Positions 26,619 to 35,853 of a DNA stretch of 64,000 nucleotides are shown here, one piece after another. Where the stretch lies: positions 54,562 to 118,561 of the forward strand of contig NZ_JAGGQG010000029.1 of the NCBI RefSeq assembly GCF_018613415.1, read 5' to 3'. The notes beneath the pieces are model-generated. The model did no database searches. It was not told the DNA's origin and worked only from the letters and a program-made list of their open reading frames with translations. The translations under genes and the position numbers were made by a program. The first letter of the stretch is position 1, and each line of letters starts with the position of its first letter. The DNA comes from Bacillus sp. ISL-18 (GTDB lineage: Bacteria; Bacillota; Bacilli; Bacillales; Cytobacillaceae).

Positions 26619-29600
26619 AAATCTAAAAAAAGTACTTGTTATTGGTTCAGGACCAATTGTGATCGGGCAGGCAGCAGAATTTGATTATGCCGGCACACAG
26701 GCGTGTATCGCCTTAAAAGAAGAGGGAATTGAAGTTGTTCTCATTAATAACAACCCAGCCACGATTATGACTGATGAAGCGGTGGCGGATAAGGTATATA
26801 TAGAACCATTAAATGTAGAAACGATTGAGAAGATTATCCAGAAGGAACGACCTGATGGGGTAATCGGTACACTTGGCGGTCAAACTGGATTAAATTTAAC
26901 TGTTCAGCTATTTGAACAGAAAATTTTAGAGAAATACAATGTTGAACTTTTAGGTACTTCGGTAGCATCCATTAAAAATGGTGAGGACCGCGAGAAGTTC
27001 CGTAACTTAATGATAAAAATTGGTGAACCAATCCCTGAATCTGAAATTATTCATAGTTACGAAGAAGGAATCCAGTTTGTTCAAAAAATCGGGTTCCCTG
27101 TCATCATCCGCCCTGCCTATACATTAGGAGGAGAGGGTGGAGGTTTTGCCTATAATGATGAAGAACTTGAAATTGTGCTAAAGAAAGGGCTAGCAGCGAG
27201 TCCTATCCATCAAGTCTTAGTGGAAAAGAGCATTAAAGGCTGGAAGGAAATTGAATATGAAGTAATGAGAGATGCAAATGATACGTGCATTATTGTTTGT
27301 AATATGGAAAATATGGACCCAGTAGGAGTTCATACTGGCGATTCGATTGTTGTGGCCCCATCACAAACATTATCAGATGTTCAATATCAAATGCTTCGTA
27401 ACGTTTCGATAAAAGTAATAAGAGAATTAGAGATTATTGGCGGATGTAATATTCAGTTAGCTTTGCATCCTGAATCAAATCAATACTATATTATCGAGGT
27501 AAATCCAAGGGTAAGCCGTTCATCGGCACTGGCTTCAAAAGCAACCGGATATCCGATCGCAAGGATGGCGGCAAAGTGTGCGATTGGTTACCATCTTGAT
27601 GAGATTGTGAACCCGATAACAGGTAATACCTTTGCTTCTTTTGAGCCAGCGATTGATTATATTGTGGTGAAACTGCCTCGTTTTCCATTTGATAAATTCC
27701 CTGAAGCCGATCGAACACTAGGGACACAAATGAAAGCAACTGGGGAAGTTATGGCAATTGACCGAACTTTTGAAGGAGCTCTTAACAAAGCGGTTCGTTC
27801 CATGGAAATGAATGTTTATGGTCTCTGTCAGACAGCTTATGAGTCATTAGAAGAGTCTTCCTTGTTTGATTTGCTTAAAGTAGCAAATGACAAGCGCCTA
27901 TTTGTCATTGCTGAAGCATTTAGAAGAGGCATTACTCTCCAAAAAGTACAACAACTGACTGAAATTGACCTATGGTTTTTACACAAAATTAGCTCAATCG
28001 TTGCGTTAGAAAAGGAACTAGCTTCCTATCAGTGGACTACAGTTCCAACCGACCTGCTTAAAAGAGCCAAACGAAATAATGTGGCTGACAAATTATTAGC
28101 GCAAATCTATCAAATTCCGGAAAAACAAGTTCGAAACAAATGGAAAGAGCTCGGTTGGAAGCCTGGTTACAAAATGGTAGATACATGTTCAGCTGAATTT
28201 GATGCGGTCACGCCTTACTATTATTCCACTTGGCATGGCAGTGATGAGGTAGAAATCACTGACAAGAAAAAAATTCTTGTTATTGGATCTGGTCCGATCC
28301 GTATCGGGCAAGGAATTGAATTTGATTACTGCTCTGTTCACGCGGCTAAAGCTCTCAAGAAAAAAGGTTATGAAGCTGTTGTAATTAATAACAACCCAGA
28401 AACTGTAAGTACGGACTATTCGGTTGCAGACAGTTTGTACTTTGAACCACTGGCTGCTGAAGATGTTTTACATGTTATTGAAAAAGAAAAAGTCGACGGC
28501 GTGTTAATTCAGTTTGGTGGTCAAACCGCGATTAATCTTGCTCATGATTTAGAAGAAGAAGGAATTACCATTTTAGGGACTACAGTTAAGAATGTGGATC
28601 GTTTAGAGGATCGAAAGGAATTTTATCAACTCCTAGATGAATTAGCTATTCCACATATTGAAGGGAAAACTGTCTCTCACCCAGAAGAACTAAAGGAAGC
28701 AGCTCAGAGCTTGGGCTACCCGGTGCTTGTCCGTCCATCCTATGTTATTGGCGGTCAATCGATGTTTACAATTTTTTCAGAACAAGAATTAGCACAATAT
28801 GTTACCCAGCTTGAAGAAAATTCAAATACAGAGATGTGGCCGTTATTAGTAGATAAATTTTTACCTGGTCAAGAATGTGAAGTGGATGTCATTAGTGACG
28901 GAAAACAGATTGTTGTTCCTGGGATTTTTGAACATATCGAAAAAGCTGGTGTGCATTCTGGCGATAGTATCACGGTGTTTCCACCTATTTCACTAACTGA
29001 CAAAATAAAAGAAACATTAATTGATTATGCAGGTAGAATTGCTAAGTCAGCACCTGTTGTAGGAATCATGAATATCCAATTTGTCATTTATGATGAGACG
29101 GTTTATGTGCTTGAAGTAAATCCTCGCTCATCACGAACAGTGCCGATTATTAGTAAAGTCACTGGAGTTCCAATGATCGAGTGGGCAACCAATGTTCAAT
29201 TAGGTGATTCACTAACGGAGCTAAGCCAAGATTTAGGATTACTAAGAGAACCAGGCTACTTTGCCGTTAAAGCACCTGTATTTTCATCCAGTAAGCTTAA
29301 GGGAGTCGATCATGTACTTGGGCCGGAAATGAAGTCAACTGGGGAAGTACTTGGGATTGGAACTAATTTTCAGCAAGCACTGCAAAAATCCATTCCTTTA
29401 ATTAATGGAAACAAGGAAGAAAATTATATTCTTTGTTCGATTTCTGACAGGGAAAAAACAGAAAGTCTTGCCATTTTACAGGAAATTGTAAAAGAAAATT
29501 ACAAACTGGCTGCAACAGAAGGAACCGCTTTGTTCTTAACATCCAATGGCTTTACCGTAGACCTAGTCGTTAAGGATGAAGAGGATTTAAATGATATCTT

Positions 29601-29841
29601 CCGGAACAAGCCGATTCAGGCTGTTATAAATATACCGAACCAAGGTCGGAACAAAAACAAGTTTGGTTTCCAGATGCGGGAGTATGCAGTCCGCTATAAG
29701 GTACCGGTATTCACACATCTTGATACAATTGAGACCACATTAAGAGTGGAAAAGATGCTAGGAGCTAATTCTGAGGTACGGACGGTTAGCGAGTATTACA
29801 AACTTGAGAAAGAAGGTGCTACTCATGTTAGAAGCAATTAA
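26605..29841 (+). CDS. carB: Carbamoyl-phosphate synthase large subunit (arginine type)
   Basis: Makes carbamoyl phosphate from bicarbonate, ammonia and two ATP. About 1078 residues with two homologous ATP-grasp halves, each opening with a dinucleotide-like motif (VIGSGPIVIGQAAEFDYAG and VIGSGPIRIGQGIEFDY), and a C-terminal MGS-like regulatory domain from about residue 930. ATG 26605 behind GGGAGAG, overlapping carA by 14 bases; an in-frame TTG at 26581 is less likely. Full-length C-terminal domain is present. Confidence 0.94.
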   Translation: MPLNKNLKKVLVIGSGPIVIGQAAEFDYAGTQACIALKEEGIEVVLINNNPATIMTDEAVADKVYIEPLNVETIEKIIQKERPDGVIGTLGGQTGLNLTVQLFEQKILEKYNVELLGTSVASIKNGEDREKFRNLMIKIGEPIPESEIIHSYEEGIQFVQKIGFPVIIRPAYTLGGEGGGFAYNDEELEIVLKKGLAASPIHQVLVEKSIKGWKEIEYEVMRDANDTCIIVCNMENMDPVGVHTGDSIVVAPSQTLSDVQYQMLRNVSIKVIRELEIIGGCNIQLALHPESNQYYIIEVNPRVSRSSALASKATGYPIARMAAKCAIGYHLDEIVNPITGNTFASFEPAIDYIVVKLPRFPFDKFPEADRTLGTQMKATGEVMAIDRTFEGALNKAVRSMEMNVYGLCQTAYESLEESSLFDLLKVANDKRLFVIAEAFRRGITLQKVQQLTEIDLWFLHKISSIVALEKELASYQWTTVPTDLLKRAKRNNVADKLLAQIYQIPEKQVRNKWKELGWKPGYKMVDTCSAEFDAVTPYYYSTWHGSDEVEITDKKKILVIGSGPIRIGQGIEFDYCSVHAAKALKKKGYEAVVINNNPETVSTDYSVADSLYFEPLAAEDVLHVIEKEKVDGVLIQFGGQTAINLAHDLEEEGITILGTTVKNVDRLEDRKEFYQLLDELAIPHIEGKTVSHPEELKEAAQSLGYPVLVRPSYVIGGQSMFTIFSEQELAQYVTQLEENSNTEMWPLLVDKFLPGQECEVDVISDGKQIVVPGIFEHIEKAGVHSGDSITVFPPISLTDKIKETLIDYAGRIAKSAPVVGIMNIQFVIYDETVYVLEVNPRSSRTVPIISKVTGVPMIEWATNVQLGDSLTELSQDLGLLREPGYFAVKAPVFSSSKLKGVDHVLGPEMKSTGEVLGIGTNFQQALQKSIPLINGNKEENYILCSISDREKTESLAILQEIVKENYKLAATEGTALFLTSNGFTVDLVVKDEEDLNDIFRNKPIQAVINIPNQGRNKNKFGFQMREYAVRYKVPVFTHLDTIETTLRVEKMLGANSEVRTVSEYYKLEKEGATHVRSN

Positions 29842-30799
29842 TACGGACGATAAAAGCATCGGGGAGAACCTGCAATTTAAGGGTCTGGATTTTTTACAGC
29901 TGGATGATTTTAGTTCCGACCAAATCTTATATTTACTTAATGAGGCCGTCGAATTAAAAAAACAGCAAAAAGAAGGTAAACCTTATCCTTACTTAAACGG
30001 AAAGGTATTAGGAATGATCTTTGAAAAATCTTCGACTCGTACAAGGGTTTCCTTTGAAGTGGGGATGCTGCAGCTAGGGGGACATGCAATCTTTTTAAGC
30101 TCAAGGGATATTCAGCTCGGCCGTGGCGAGAGCATTTCGGACACCGCGAAGGTTTTGTCGCGCTATGTTGATGGAATGATGATACGGACATTTTCACATG
30201 AATCGGTTGAGGTGTTAGCCGCACATGCAACAGTACCGGTCATTAATGGGTTAACAGACCTACAGCACCCGACCCAGGTACTGGCTGATTTATTAACCAT
30301 CCTAGAACATAAAGGAAAGCTGGCCGGATTAAAGCTTTGCTATATTGGTGATGGTTACAATAATATGGCCCATTCCTTAATGGAAGGTGCCGTGAAGGTC
30401 GGAATGAATATCAGTATTGCCAGTCCTCCAGGATATCTGCCCAATGGGGAGATTACCGAAAGGGCTATCCAAGCAGGAAAACAAACAGGCGCTTCCGTTA
30501 TGATTACGAATAATCCTTATGAAGCCATAAAAGATGCTGATGTTGTGGTTACGGATGTATGGACCAGTATGGGGCAGGAAGAAGAAACTGCGATCCGCTT
30601 AAAAGCATTTCAAGCTTTCCAAGTTAATGAGGAATTATGCAGTCATGCGAATAAAGACTTTATCTTCTTACACTGTTTACCTGCTCACCGCGGCGAAGAA
30701 GTAACCAGTGAGATTATTGACGGTCCTCATTCAGTTGTATTTGATGAAGCGGAAAACCGTCTGCATGCGCAAAAAGCAATTTTGAAACTTTTACTATAA
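29825..30799 (+). CDS. argF: Ornithine carbamoyltransferase
   Basis: Transfers the carbamoyl group to ornithine, giving citrulline. 324 residues: carbamoyl-phosphate site SSTRTRVSFEVGM, LQHPTQVLADLLT, and ornithine-binding HCLPAHRGEEVT. ATG 29825 overlaps the end of carB by 17 bases and lies behind GAAGG. Last gene of argCJBD-carAB-argF; I see no clear terminator after it, so some read-through to argG is possible. Confidence 0.95.
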   Translation: MLEAINTDDKSIGENLQFKGLDFLQLDDFSSDQILYLLNEAVELKKQQKEGKPYPYLNGKVLGMIFEKSSTRTRVSFEVGMLQLGGHAIFLSSRDIQLGRGESISDTAKVLSRYVDGMMIRTFSHESVEVLAAHATVPVINGLTDLQHPTQVLADLLTILEHKGKLAGLKLCYIGDGYNNMAHSLMEGAVKVGMNISIASPPGYLPNGEITERAIQAGKQTGASVMITNNPYEAIKDADVVVTDVWTSMGQEEETAIRLKAFQAFQVNEELCSHANKDFIFLHCLPAHRGEEVTSEIIDGPHSVVFDEAENRLHAQKAILKLLL

Positions 30800-30829
30800 A
30801 AATAGTTTCATTTTCTATGAGACATGTTG

Positions 30830-30863
30830 TATAATAATTCTATCAGATGAATAAAAATCCACA
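30830..30863 (+). promoter_or_regulatory. argG promoter -10 and ARG box
   Basis: TATAAT at 30830 is followed by GATGAATAAAAATCCACA (30846-30863), a near match to the Bacillus ARG-box consensus CATGAATAAAAATKCAAK. The box covers the probable transcription start. The -35 element is weak. Arginine repression by AhrC is inferred. Confidence 0.7.
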
Positions 30864-30885
30864 ATGAAGTTCAAGGAGAATAAAA

Positions 30886-32097
30886 ATGACAAAGGAAAAA
30901 ATTGTTTTAGCATACTCAGGTGGTTTAGATACATCGGTATCAGTGAAATGGATCCAAGAAAAGTACGGTTATGATGTAATTGCCTTGGGGCTGGATGTTG
31001 GAGAAGGGAAAGACCTAGAGGCTATTAAAAATAAAGCATTAAAAGTTGGCGCCATCAAGGCCTATATGATAGATGCAAAAGAATTGTTGGCAAAAGAATA
31101 TATTTTACCAGCTTTAAAGGCTAATTGTTTATATGAAGGTAAGTATCCATTATCTTCTGCCCTGTCAAGACCGCTTATTTCTAAATTATTGGTGGAGGTT
31201 GCGGAAAAAGAGGGAGCAACCGCTGTTGCACATGGCTGTACAGGTAAAGGAAACGACCAAGTTCGCTTTGAGGTATCAATCCAAGCATTGAATCCTAGTT
31301 TAAAGGTTGTTGCACCAGTTCGTGAGTGGGGAATGACTCGCGATGAAGAAATTAAATATGCGGAAGAAAACGGGATTCCTATACCGGTTGATTTAGATAA
31401 TCCATTTTCAATTGATGCTAATATCTGGGGACGTGCTTGTGAAGCAGGAGTTCTTGAGGATCCATGGGCAGAAGCACCAGAGGCAGCGTTTGACTGGACG
31501 AATCCGATTGAATTGACACCGGATGTTCCTGAATATCTTGAAATTGAATTCGAACAAGGGGTTCCTGTTGCCCTTAATGGTGAAAAACTGCCTCTTGTTC
31601 AATTGATTGAGACACTTAATACACTTGGCGGCAAGCATGGGGTTGGCCGCATCGACCATATTGAAAATAGATTAGTAGGAATCAAATCGAGAGAAGTGTA
31701 TGAAAACCCAGCTGCGTTAATCTTGATTAATGCTCATAGAGAACTAGAATTTTTAACGCTAACCCGTGAGGTTACCCAATTTAAGACACAGGTTGAACAG
31801 CAAATGGCGAAGATTATTTATGAAGGTCTTTGGTATTCTCCAATTAAACCTGCTCTTGATGCATTTATCAATGAGACCCAAAAGGTAGTTTCTGGAACAA
31901 TTCGTGTTAAGCTTTTTAAAGGAAATCACACGGTTGTAGGCCGAAAATCACCACACAGCCTTTACAATGAAGAACTAGCTACCTATGCTAAAGGTGATGC
32001 CTTTGATCATAACGCAGCGGTTGGCTTTATTAAACTTTGGGGACTTCCAACAAAGGTTTATTCTGAAGTGAATAAGAAAAGCGAAGCGACCGTTTAG
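30886..32097 (+). CDS. argG: Argininosuccinate synthase
   Basis: ATP-dependent condensation of citrulline and aspartate. 403 residues with the N-type ATP pyrophosphatase loop AYSGGLDTSVSVKW at residues 8-21, AHGCTGKGNDQVRFE and the C-terminal tetramer helix region. CAAGGAG ribosome site. It is separated from argF by 86 bases that hold its own ARG box, and from argH by a repeat element and a terminator, so it can be expressed independently. Confidence 0.95.
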   Translation: MTKEKIVLAYSGGLDTSVSVKWIQEKYGYDVIALGLDVGEGKDLEAIKNKALKVGAIKAYMIDAKELLAKEYILPALKANCLYEGKYPLSSALSRPLISKLLVEVAEKEGATAVAHGCTGKGNDQVRFEVSIQALNPSLKVVAPVREWGMTRDEEIKYAEENGIPIPVDLDNPFSIDANIWGRACEAGVLEDPWAEAPEAAFDWTNPIELTPDVPEYLEIEFEQGVPVALNGEKLPLVQLIETLNTLGGKHGVGRIDHIENRLVGIKSREVYENPAALILINAHRELEFLTLTREVTQFKTQVEQQMAKIIYEGLWYSPIKPALDAFINETQKVVSGTIRVKLFKGNHTVVGRKSPHSLYNEELATYAKGDAFDHNAAVGFIKLWGLPTKVYSEVNKKSEATV

Positions 32098-32227
32098 CGG
32101 AGTATGGGCTGGAGCCCTTCGACTGAGATAAAGGAAACACGGCGAGCGATAGCGATCCGATGTTGACTTATCGTAGGGAGAAGAGCGAAGCCCACTAGCC
32201 GCTGGGAGCTGCAGCTGGACAATTCTT
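32098..32227 (-). repeat. Intergenic hairpin repeat, class I, inverted copy upstream of argH
   Basis: Read on the minus strand it starts TTGTCCAGC, then CAGCGGCTAGTG, CCCTACGATAAGTCAACATC, GTGTTTCCTTTATCTCAGTC and stops near the argG end without the expected closing GCGCTT. It is a truncated inverted copy of the element at 33759-33970. GC-rich against its surroundings. Confidence 0.85.
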
Positions 32228-32255
32228 AAAGTGAAAAGAAGAAATAATCCGGATT

Positions 32256-32287
32256 GCCCTCGAATCCACTCGGGGGCTGTCTTTTTT
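32256..32287 (+). terminator. Terminator between argG and argH
   Basis: GCCCTCGA pairs with TCGGGGGC (one G-T pair) around ATCCAC, followed by TGTCTTTTTT. Confidence 0.75.
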
Positions 32288-32308
32288 ATAATTAGGGAGG
32301 AACCAGTA

Positions 32309-33685
32309 ATGTCGAAGTTATGGGGCGGTCGTTTTACAAAGGAAACCAACAAGCTGGTAGAGGAGTTTACAGCATCGATTTCTTTTGATCAAAAGTTAGC
32401 AAAAGAGGATATTGCCGGAAGTATGGCCCATGTCCAAATGCTGGGAGAATGCGGCATTATTCCGATCGAGGATGCCATTAAAATTAAGGACGGCCTGTTA
32501 GCAATAAGGAAATTGGTGGATGCCGGCGAGGTTGAGTTTTTAGTTGAAGATGAAGATATTCATATGAATATTGAAAAGCTCTTGATTGAAAAAATCGGAC
32601 CAGTTGGCGGCAAACTTCATACTGGCCGAAGCCGTAATGACCAAGTCGCTACCGATATGCATTTATACTTACGAACTAAAACAACCGAGCTGATTAAGTT
32701 AATTGAAGATGTCCAGCAGGCATTAATTGAGCAGGCAAAAGCGAATATTCATACTTTGATTCCCGGTTACACTCATTTGCAGCGAGCACAGCCCGTTTCT
32801 TTTGCCCATCACCTTATGGCCTATTTTTGGATGTTTGAACGTGATAAAGAGAGACTGATGGATTCACTCAAACGGATTAATTGGCTTCCGCTTGGTTCCG
32901 GTGCATTAGCAGGGACAACATTTCCCATCAATCGTGAACGAGTCGCAGAATTATTAGGTTTTGAAACGATTTATCCTAATAGTATGGATGCCGTGAGTGA
33001 TCGCGATTTTATATTAGAATTTTTATCAATCGGGTCGATTATTATGACACATATCTCTAGATTTTCTGAGGAGTTGGTCATTTGGTCAAGTCAGGAGTTT
33101 CAGTTTGTTGAACTTGACGATTCTTTCTGTACCGGTTCAAGTATCATGCCACAAAAGAAAAACCCGGATGTACCGGAACTGCTGAGGGGTAAGACTGGAC
33201 GTACCTATGGTAACTTAATGGGCTTGTTGACCGTATTAAAGGGTCTGCCGCTTGCTTATAATAAAGATTTACAAGAAGATAAAGAAGGTATGTTTGATAC
33301 CGTAGAGACGCTTGAAGGATCATTAAAGCTGTTAGCCCCAATGGTTGAAACCATGACAGTCAATAAAGATGTAATGCGAAAGGCAATTAATCATGATTTT
33401 TCCAATGCAACCGACATTGCTGATTACTTGGTTAGAAAAGGTCTGCCATTCCGTGAGGCCCATGAAGTGATCGGAAAAATCGTTCTCTATGCCATTCAAT
33501 CAAATAAGTTTTTATTGGATTTAAGTTTTGAAGAATATCAGGGCTTCAGTCCTTTATTTGAAGAGGATATTTATGGGGTATTAGCTCCTGAACAAGTCGT
33601 CGCAGTCAGAAACAGCTTTGGAGGTACCGCTCCATCACAGGTAGAGCATCAAATCGCGCTTGCAGAGGGAAAACTCCATCGATAA
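32309..33685 (+). CDS. argH: Argininosuccinate lyase
   Basis: Splits argininosuccinate into arginine and fumarate, the last step of arginine synthesis. 458 residues of the fumarase/aspartase superfamily: N-terminal KLWGGRFTKETN, HTGRSRNDQVATDM and the signature loop GSSIMPQKKNPD that carries the catalytic serine. ATG 32309 behind AGGGAGG. A terminator lies just upstream, so a promoter must sit between repeat and gene or read-through supplies it. The gene is bracketed by inverted copies of one repeat family. Confidence 0.95.
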   Translation: MSKLWGGRFTKETNKLVEEFTASISFDQKLAKEDIAGSMAHVQMLGECGIIPIEDAIKIKDGLLAIRKLVDAGEVEFLVEDEDIHMNIEKLLIEKIGPVGGKLHTGRSRNDQVATDMHLYLRTKTTELIKLIEDVQQALIEQAKANIHTLIPGYTHLQRAQPVSFAHHLMAYFWMFERDKERLMDSLKRINWLPLGSGALAGTTFPINRERVAELLGFETIYPNSMDAVSDRDFILEFLSIGSIIMTHISRFSEELVIWSSQEFQFVELDDSFCTGSSIMPQKKNPDVPELLRGKTGRTYGNLMGLLTVLKGLPLAYNKDLQEDKEGMFDTVETLEGSLKLLAPMVETMTVNKDVMRKAINHDFSNATDIADYLVRKGLPFREAHEVIGKIVLYAIQSNKFLLDLSFEEYQGFSPLFEEDIYGVLAPEQVVAVRNSFGGTAPSQVEHQIALAEGKLHR

Positions 33686-33758
33686 TAGTAATTTCATGGC
33701 TCGCTTAACGGCGGGTCTTGTTTAATATTAAGTAAGTATAAAAATTAAGACTTTGAAA

Positions 33759-33970
33759 ATTGTCCAGCGCAAGCGCCCTAGCGGCTAGTGTCCTTCGCGC
33801 TCCGCCCTACGATAAGTCAACATCGAATCGCTGCCGCTCTTCGTGTTTCCTTTATCTCAGTTTGAGCCCTCCATAAGGAACGCTTCGATAGCATAAGCAT
33901 CGCACGAAGGAAAAGCGATAGCTTTTCCGAGGAGGCCATACGCCGCTGACCAGGGCGCTTGCGCTTTTCG
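33759..33970 (+). repeat. Intergenic hairpin repeat, class I, full copy downstream of argH
   Basis: Begins ATTGTCCAGCGCAAGCGCCC and ends CAGGGCGCTTGCGCTTTTCG. The two ends, AAGCGCCCTAGCGGC and GCCGCT...AGGGCGCTT, pair with a small bulge, giving one long folded element of about 210 bases. The interior shares GATAAGTCAACATCG and TTCCTTTATCTCAGT with the copy at 32098-32227 in opposite orientation, plus about 55 bases unique to this copy. Confidence 0.85.
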
Positions 33971-33989
33971 TATGAATAGAAAGAAAATA

Positions 33990-34018
33990 TTGACATTTGT
34001 AAATAATTAAACTAGAAT
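33990..34018 (+). promoter_or_regulatory. Sigma-A promoter of the SAM-riboswitch transcript
   Basis: TTGACA and TAGAAT with an exact 17-base spacer, about 45 bases before the riboswitch P1 stem. Confidence 0.8.
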
Positions 34019-34060
34019 ACTTTTTATAACTTAACTCAGCAATTAATAAAAATAAAATAT

Positions 34061-34178
34061 TACTCTTATCCAGAGAGGCGGAGGGACTAGGCCCGATGAA
34101 GCCCGGCAACCTTCAAGGTATTCCTTGAAAAGGTGCTAATTCCTGCAGGTTATATATAACCTGACAGATAAGAGGAGG
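34061..34178 (+). ncRNA. SAM-I riboswitch (S-box leader)
   Basis: P1 strands CTCTTATC and GATAAGAG enclose the S-box core: AGAGGCGGAGGGACT, GCCCGATGAAGCCCGGCAACC-type sequence at 34091-34111, AAGGTGCTAATTCC at 34110-34123 and the P4 stem AGGTTATATATAACCT. The 3' P1 strand AGAGGAGG can alternatively pair with the first arm of the downstream terminator. SAM binding should therefore favour P1 and termination, lowering homoserine dehydrogenase when SAM is abundant. Confidence 0.95.
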
Positions 34179-34183
34179 AATTC

Positions 34184-34216
34184 GCCCTCTTCTTATTAAG
34201 AGGGCTTTTCTTTATT
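34184..34216 (+). terminator. Riboswitch-controlled terminator
   Basis: GCCCTCTT pairs perfectly with AAGAGGGC around CTTATT, followed by TTTTCTTTATTT. Its 5' arm overlaps the antiterminator partner of P1. Confidence 0.93.
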
Positions 34217-34265
34217 TATTAGAAAAAAGAATCATGCAAATAAAAGTAGAAGGGTGGATATCAGC

Positions 34266-35486
34266 ATGTCTGTAATTAAAGTGGCAATCCTTGGTTTTGG
34301 CACGGTTGGTGAAGGATTCTATCGGACGATTCAATCTCATGCAGAAGAACTAACAGCCGTTTTAGGTAAGAAGGTAGAGGTGGCTGCCATTCTAATTAAA
34401 AACAAGGAGAAGAAAAGGGAAATTAATAAGGATGTCCTTGTAACAACAGAATTTGCAGAAATCCTACATCTTCCACAGCTTGATGTAGTTGTTGAGGCTA
34501 TAGTTGATAAGGATCCAACCTACATATATCTAAAGAAGGCCATTGAGCGGGGCTGTCATATTATTACAGCAAATAAGGAGATGTTTGCCCACTATGGAAC
34601 AGAGCTGCTTGAACTTGCCCAAGTGCACCATGTCTCGGTTGGATATGAAGCAACGGTAGCTGGAGGAATACCAGTGATTCAAACCTTAAGACAATTATTA
34701 AATGTAAATCGTGTTCAGCAAGTTCAGGGGATTTTAAATGGAACATCGAATTTCATCTTAACGGAGATGAGGGAGAAAAAGCTCTCCTTTGCCCACGCTT
34801 TACGTGCAGCCCAGGAAAACGGCTTCGCTGAGGCCGACCCGACAAATGATGTGGAAGGTTTCGATGCCTTTTACAAAGCGATGATACTAAGCAGGCTTGC
34901 CTTCGGTGAAGAACCAAATTGGCATGCTGTTGAGCGGACTGGGATAACTTCAATTACAAGTGAATTAATCGACACTGCGGAGAGGCTTGGATTAAGATTT
35001 AAACATATTGCCAGTATAAAGAAATCAGTTAATCAACTTAAGGTATCGGTTGGACCAGTTCTTGTTGGAAATGAGCATCCACTATATCATGTAGAAGGGG
35101 TCCAGAATGCAGTAAATATTTCTTCGGATATTGTGGGTCAAATAACCCTTCAAGGACCAGGGGCCGGGATGCTGCCAACTGCAAGTGCAGTCATCGAAGA
35201 TTTAGTCTACGTTTGTCAGAACCGACCTGAAAGACAAGGATTCCTAACAACAAGTGAAACTAATACTGCACGACAGGAACAAGGAGAGAAAGAAGAAACT
35301 TGGCTCATAGCCGGGTATTATAATGTAACGAATCATTTTGTTAAACTGATGGATCAGGTTACAGATGGAATATGGATTGCCAAGGCTAAAAGGGAAGAAA
35401 TAGACGCGCTCTCTAGACTAAATGAAGAACTAGTGTATTTCCCTATTATAGGGGAATACGAAAGGGAGCATGTCTTGGCAAGATAG
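34266..35486 (+). CDS. hom: Homoserine dehydrogenase, SAM-riboswitch controlled
   Basis: NAD(P)-dependent reduction of aspartate semialdehyde to homoserine. About 406 residues: Rossmann GFGTVGEGFYRT, KEMFAHYG, the NGTSNFILTEM segment and EADPTNDVEGFDA with catalytic residues. After about residue 340 the tail does not look like the usual ACT domain, so threonine feedback may be weaker or absent. ATG 34266 behind AGAAGGGTGG; GTG 34254 is less likely. The SAM-I riboswitch upstream suggests this copy supplies methionine synthesis, with a housekeeping hom probably elsewhere. Confidence 0.9.
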   Translation: MSVIKVAILGFGTVGEGFYRTIQSHAEELTAVLGKKVEVAAILIKNKEKKREINKDVLVTTEFAEILHLPQLDVVVEAIVDKDPTYIYLKKAIERGCHIITANKEMFAHYGTELLELAQVHHVSVGYEATVAGGIPVIQTLRQLLNVNRVQQVQGILNGTSNFILTEMREKKLSFAHALRAAQENGFAEADPTNDVEGFDAFYKAMILSRLAFGEEPNWHAVERTGITSITSELIDTAERLGLRFKHIASIKKSVNQLKVSVGPVLVGNEHPLYHVEGVQNAVNISSDIVGQITLQGPGAGMLPTASAVIEDLVYVCQNRPERQGFLTTSETNTARQEQGEKEETWLIAGYYNVTNHFVKLMDQVTDGIWIAKAKREEIDALSRLNEELVYFPIIGEYEREHVLAR

Positions 35487-35505
35487 CATAATATCTTTTA
35501 GATAA

Positions 35506-35540
35506 GAAGCAGGGCAAGGACAGCCCTGCTTCATTATTAT
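35506..35540 (+). terminator. Terminator after hom
   Basis: GAAGCAGGGC pairs perfectly with GCCCTGCTTC around AAGGACA, followed by ATTATTATTTT. Works best as a strong hairpin, with a moderate T-run. Confidence 0.8.
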
Positions 35541-35552
35541 TTTAACTGAAAG

Positions 35553-35732
35553 TTATTTACTGTTTCTATTTTTCACACGTTGGTTAGCAGCATTAGCACG
35601 TGCCTGTGCTTCTAGATCAGCATGATCTGCAAACTCTGAAGAATACTCAACATCTTTTCCATCTGTTTTTAAATTTTTAGGCACTTGTGGAAGTGATCCT
35701 TTATTGTGCTTTTGTCCTTGTGCGCGGCCCAT
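35553..35732 (-). CDS. yfhD: YfhD-family small protein
   Basis: A 59-residue hydrophilic protein beginning MGRAQGQKHNKGSLPQVPKN and ending VKNRNSK. Composition and start match the YfhD family of Bacillus, of unknown function. The ribosome site GAAAGGGG precedes the ATG. Position next to yfhE and recX is as in B. subtilis, which supports the call. No cysteine, signal or membrane segment. Confidence 0.75.
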   Translation of the reverse strand: MGRAQGQKHNKGSLPQVPKNLKTDGKDVEYSSEFADHADLEAQARANAANQRVKNRNSK

Positions 35733-35853
35733 GAAAAAACCCCTTTCAAATTAAACTAAAGTGAGCAGCAATTATTGCTCTCAAGGATAGTTTTTACTGT
35801 CTGAAAGGAGTCCATTAATGGAAAAATTTAATTTTCACTCTCTGTATGTTTTT

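Noticed and set aside
32231..32308. Upstream extension of argH
   Set aside because: It would start inside the repeat and terminator region; ATG 32309 has a strong ribosome site and gives the family length.
32098..33970. argH as a composite transposon
   Set aside because: The flanking repeats encode no transposase and one is truncated; no target-site duplication is visible.
33852..34109. 85-codon minus-strand frame upstream of hom
   Set aside because: It is antisense to the repeat element and the SAM riboswitch.
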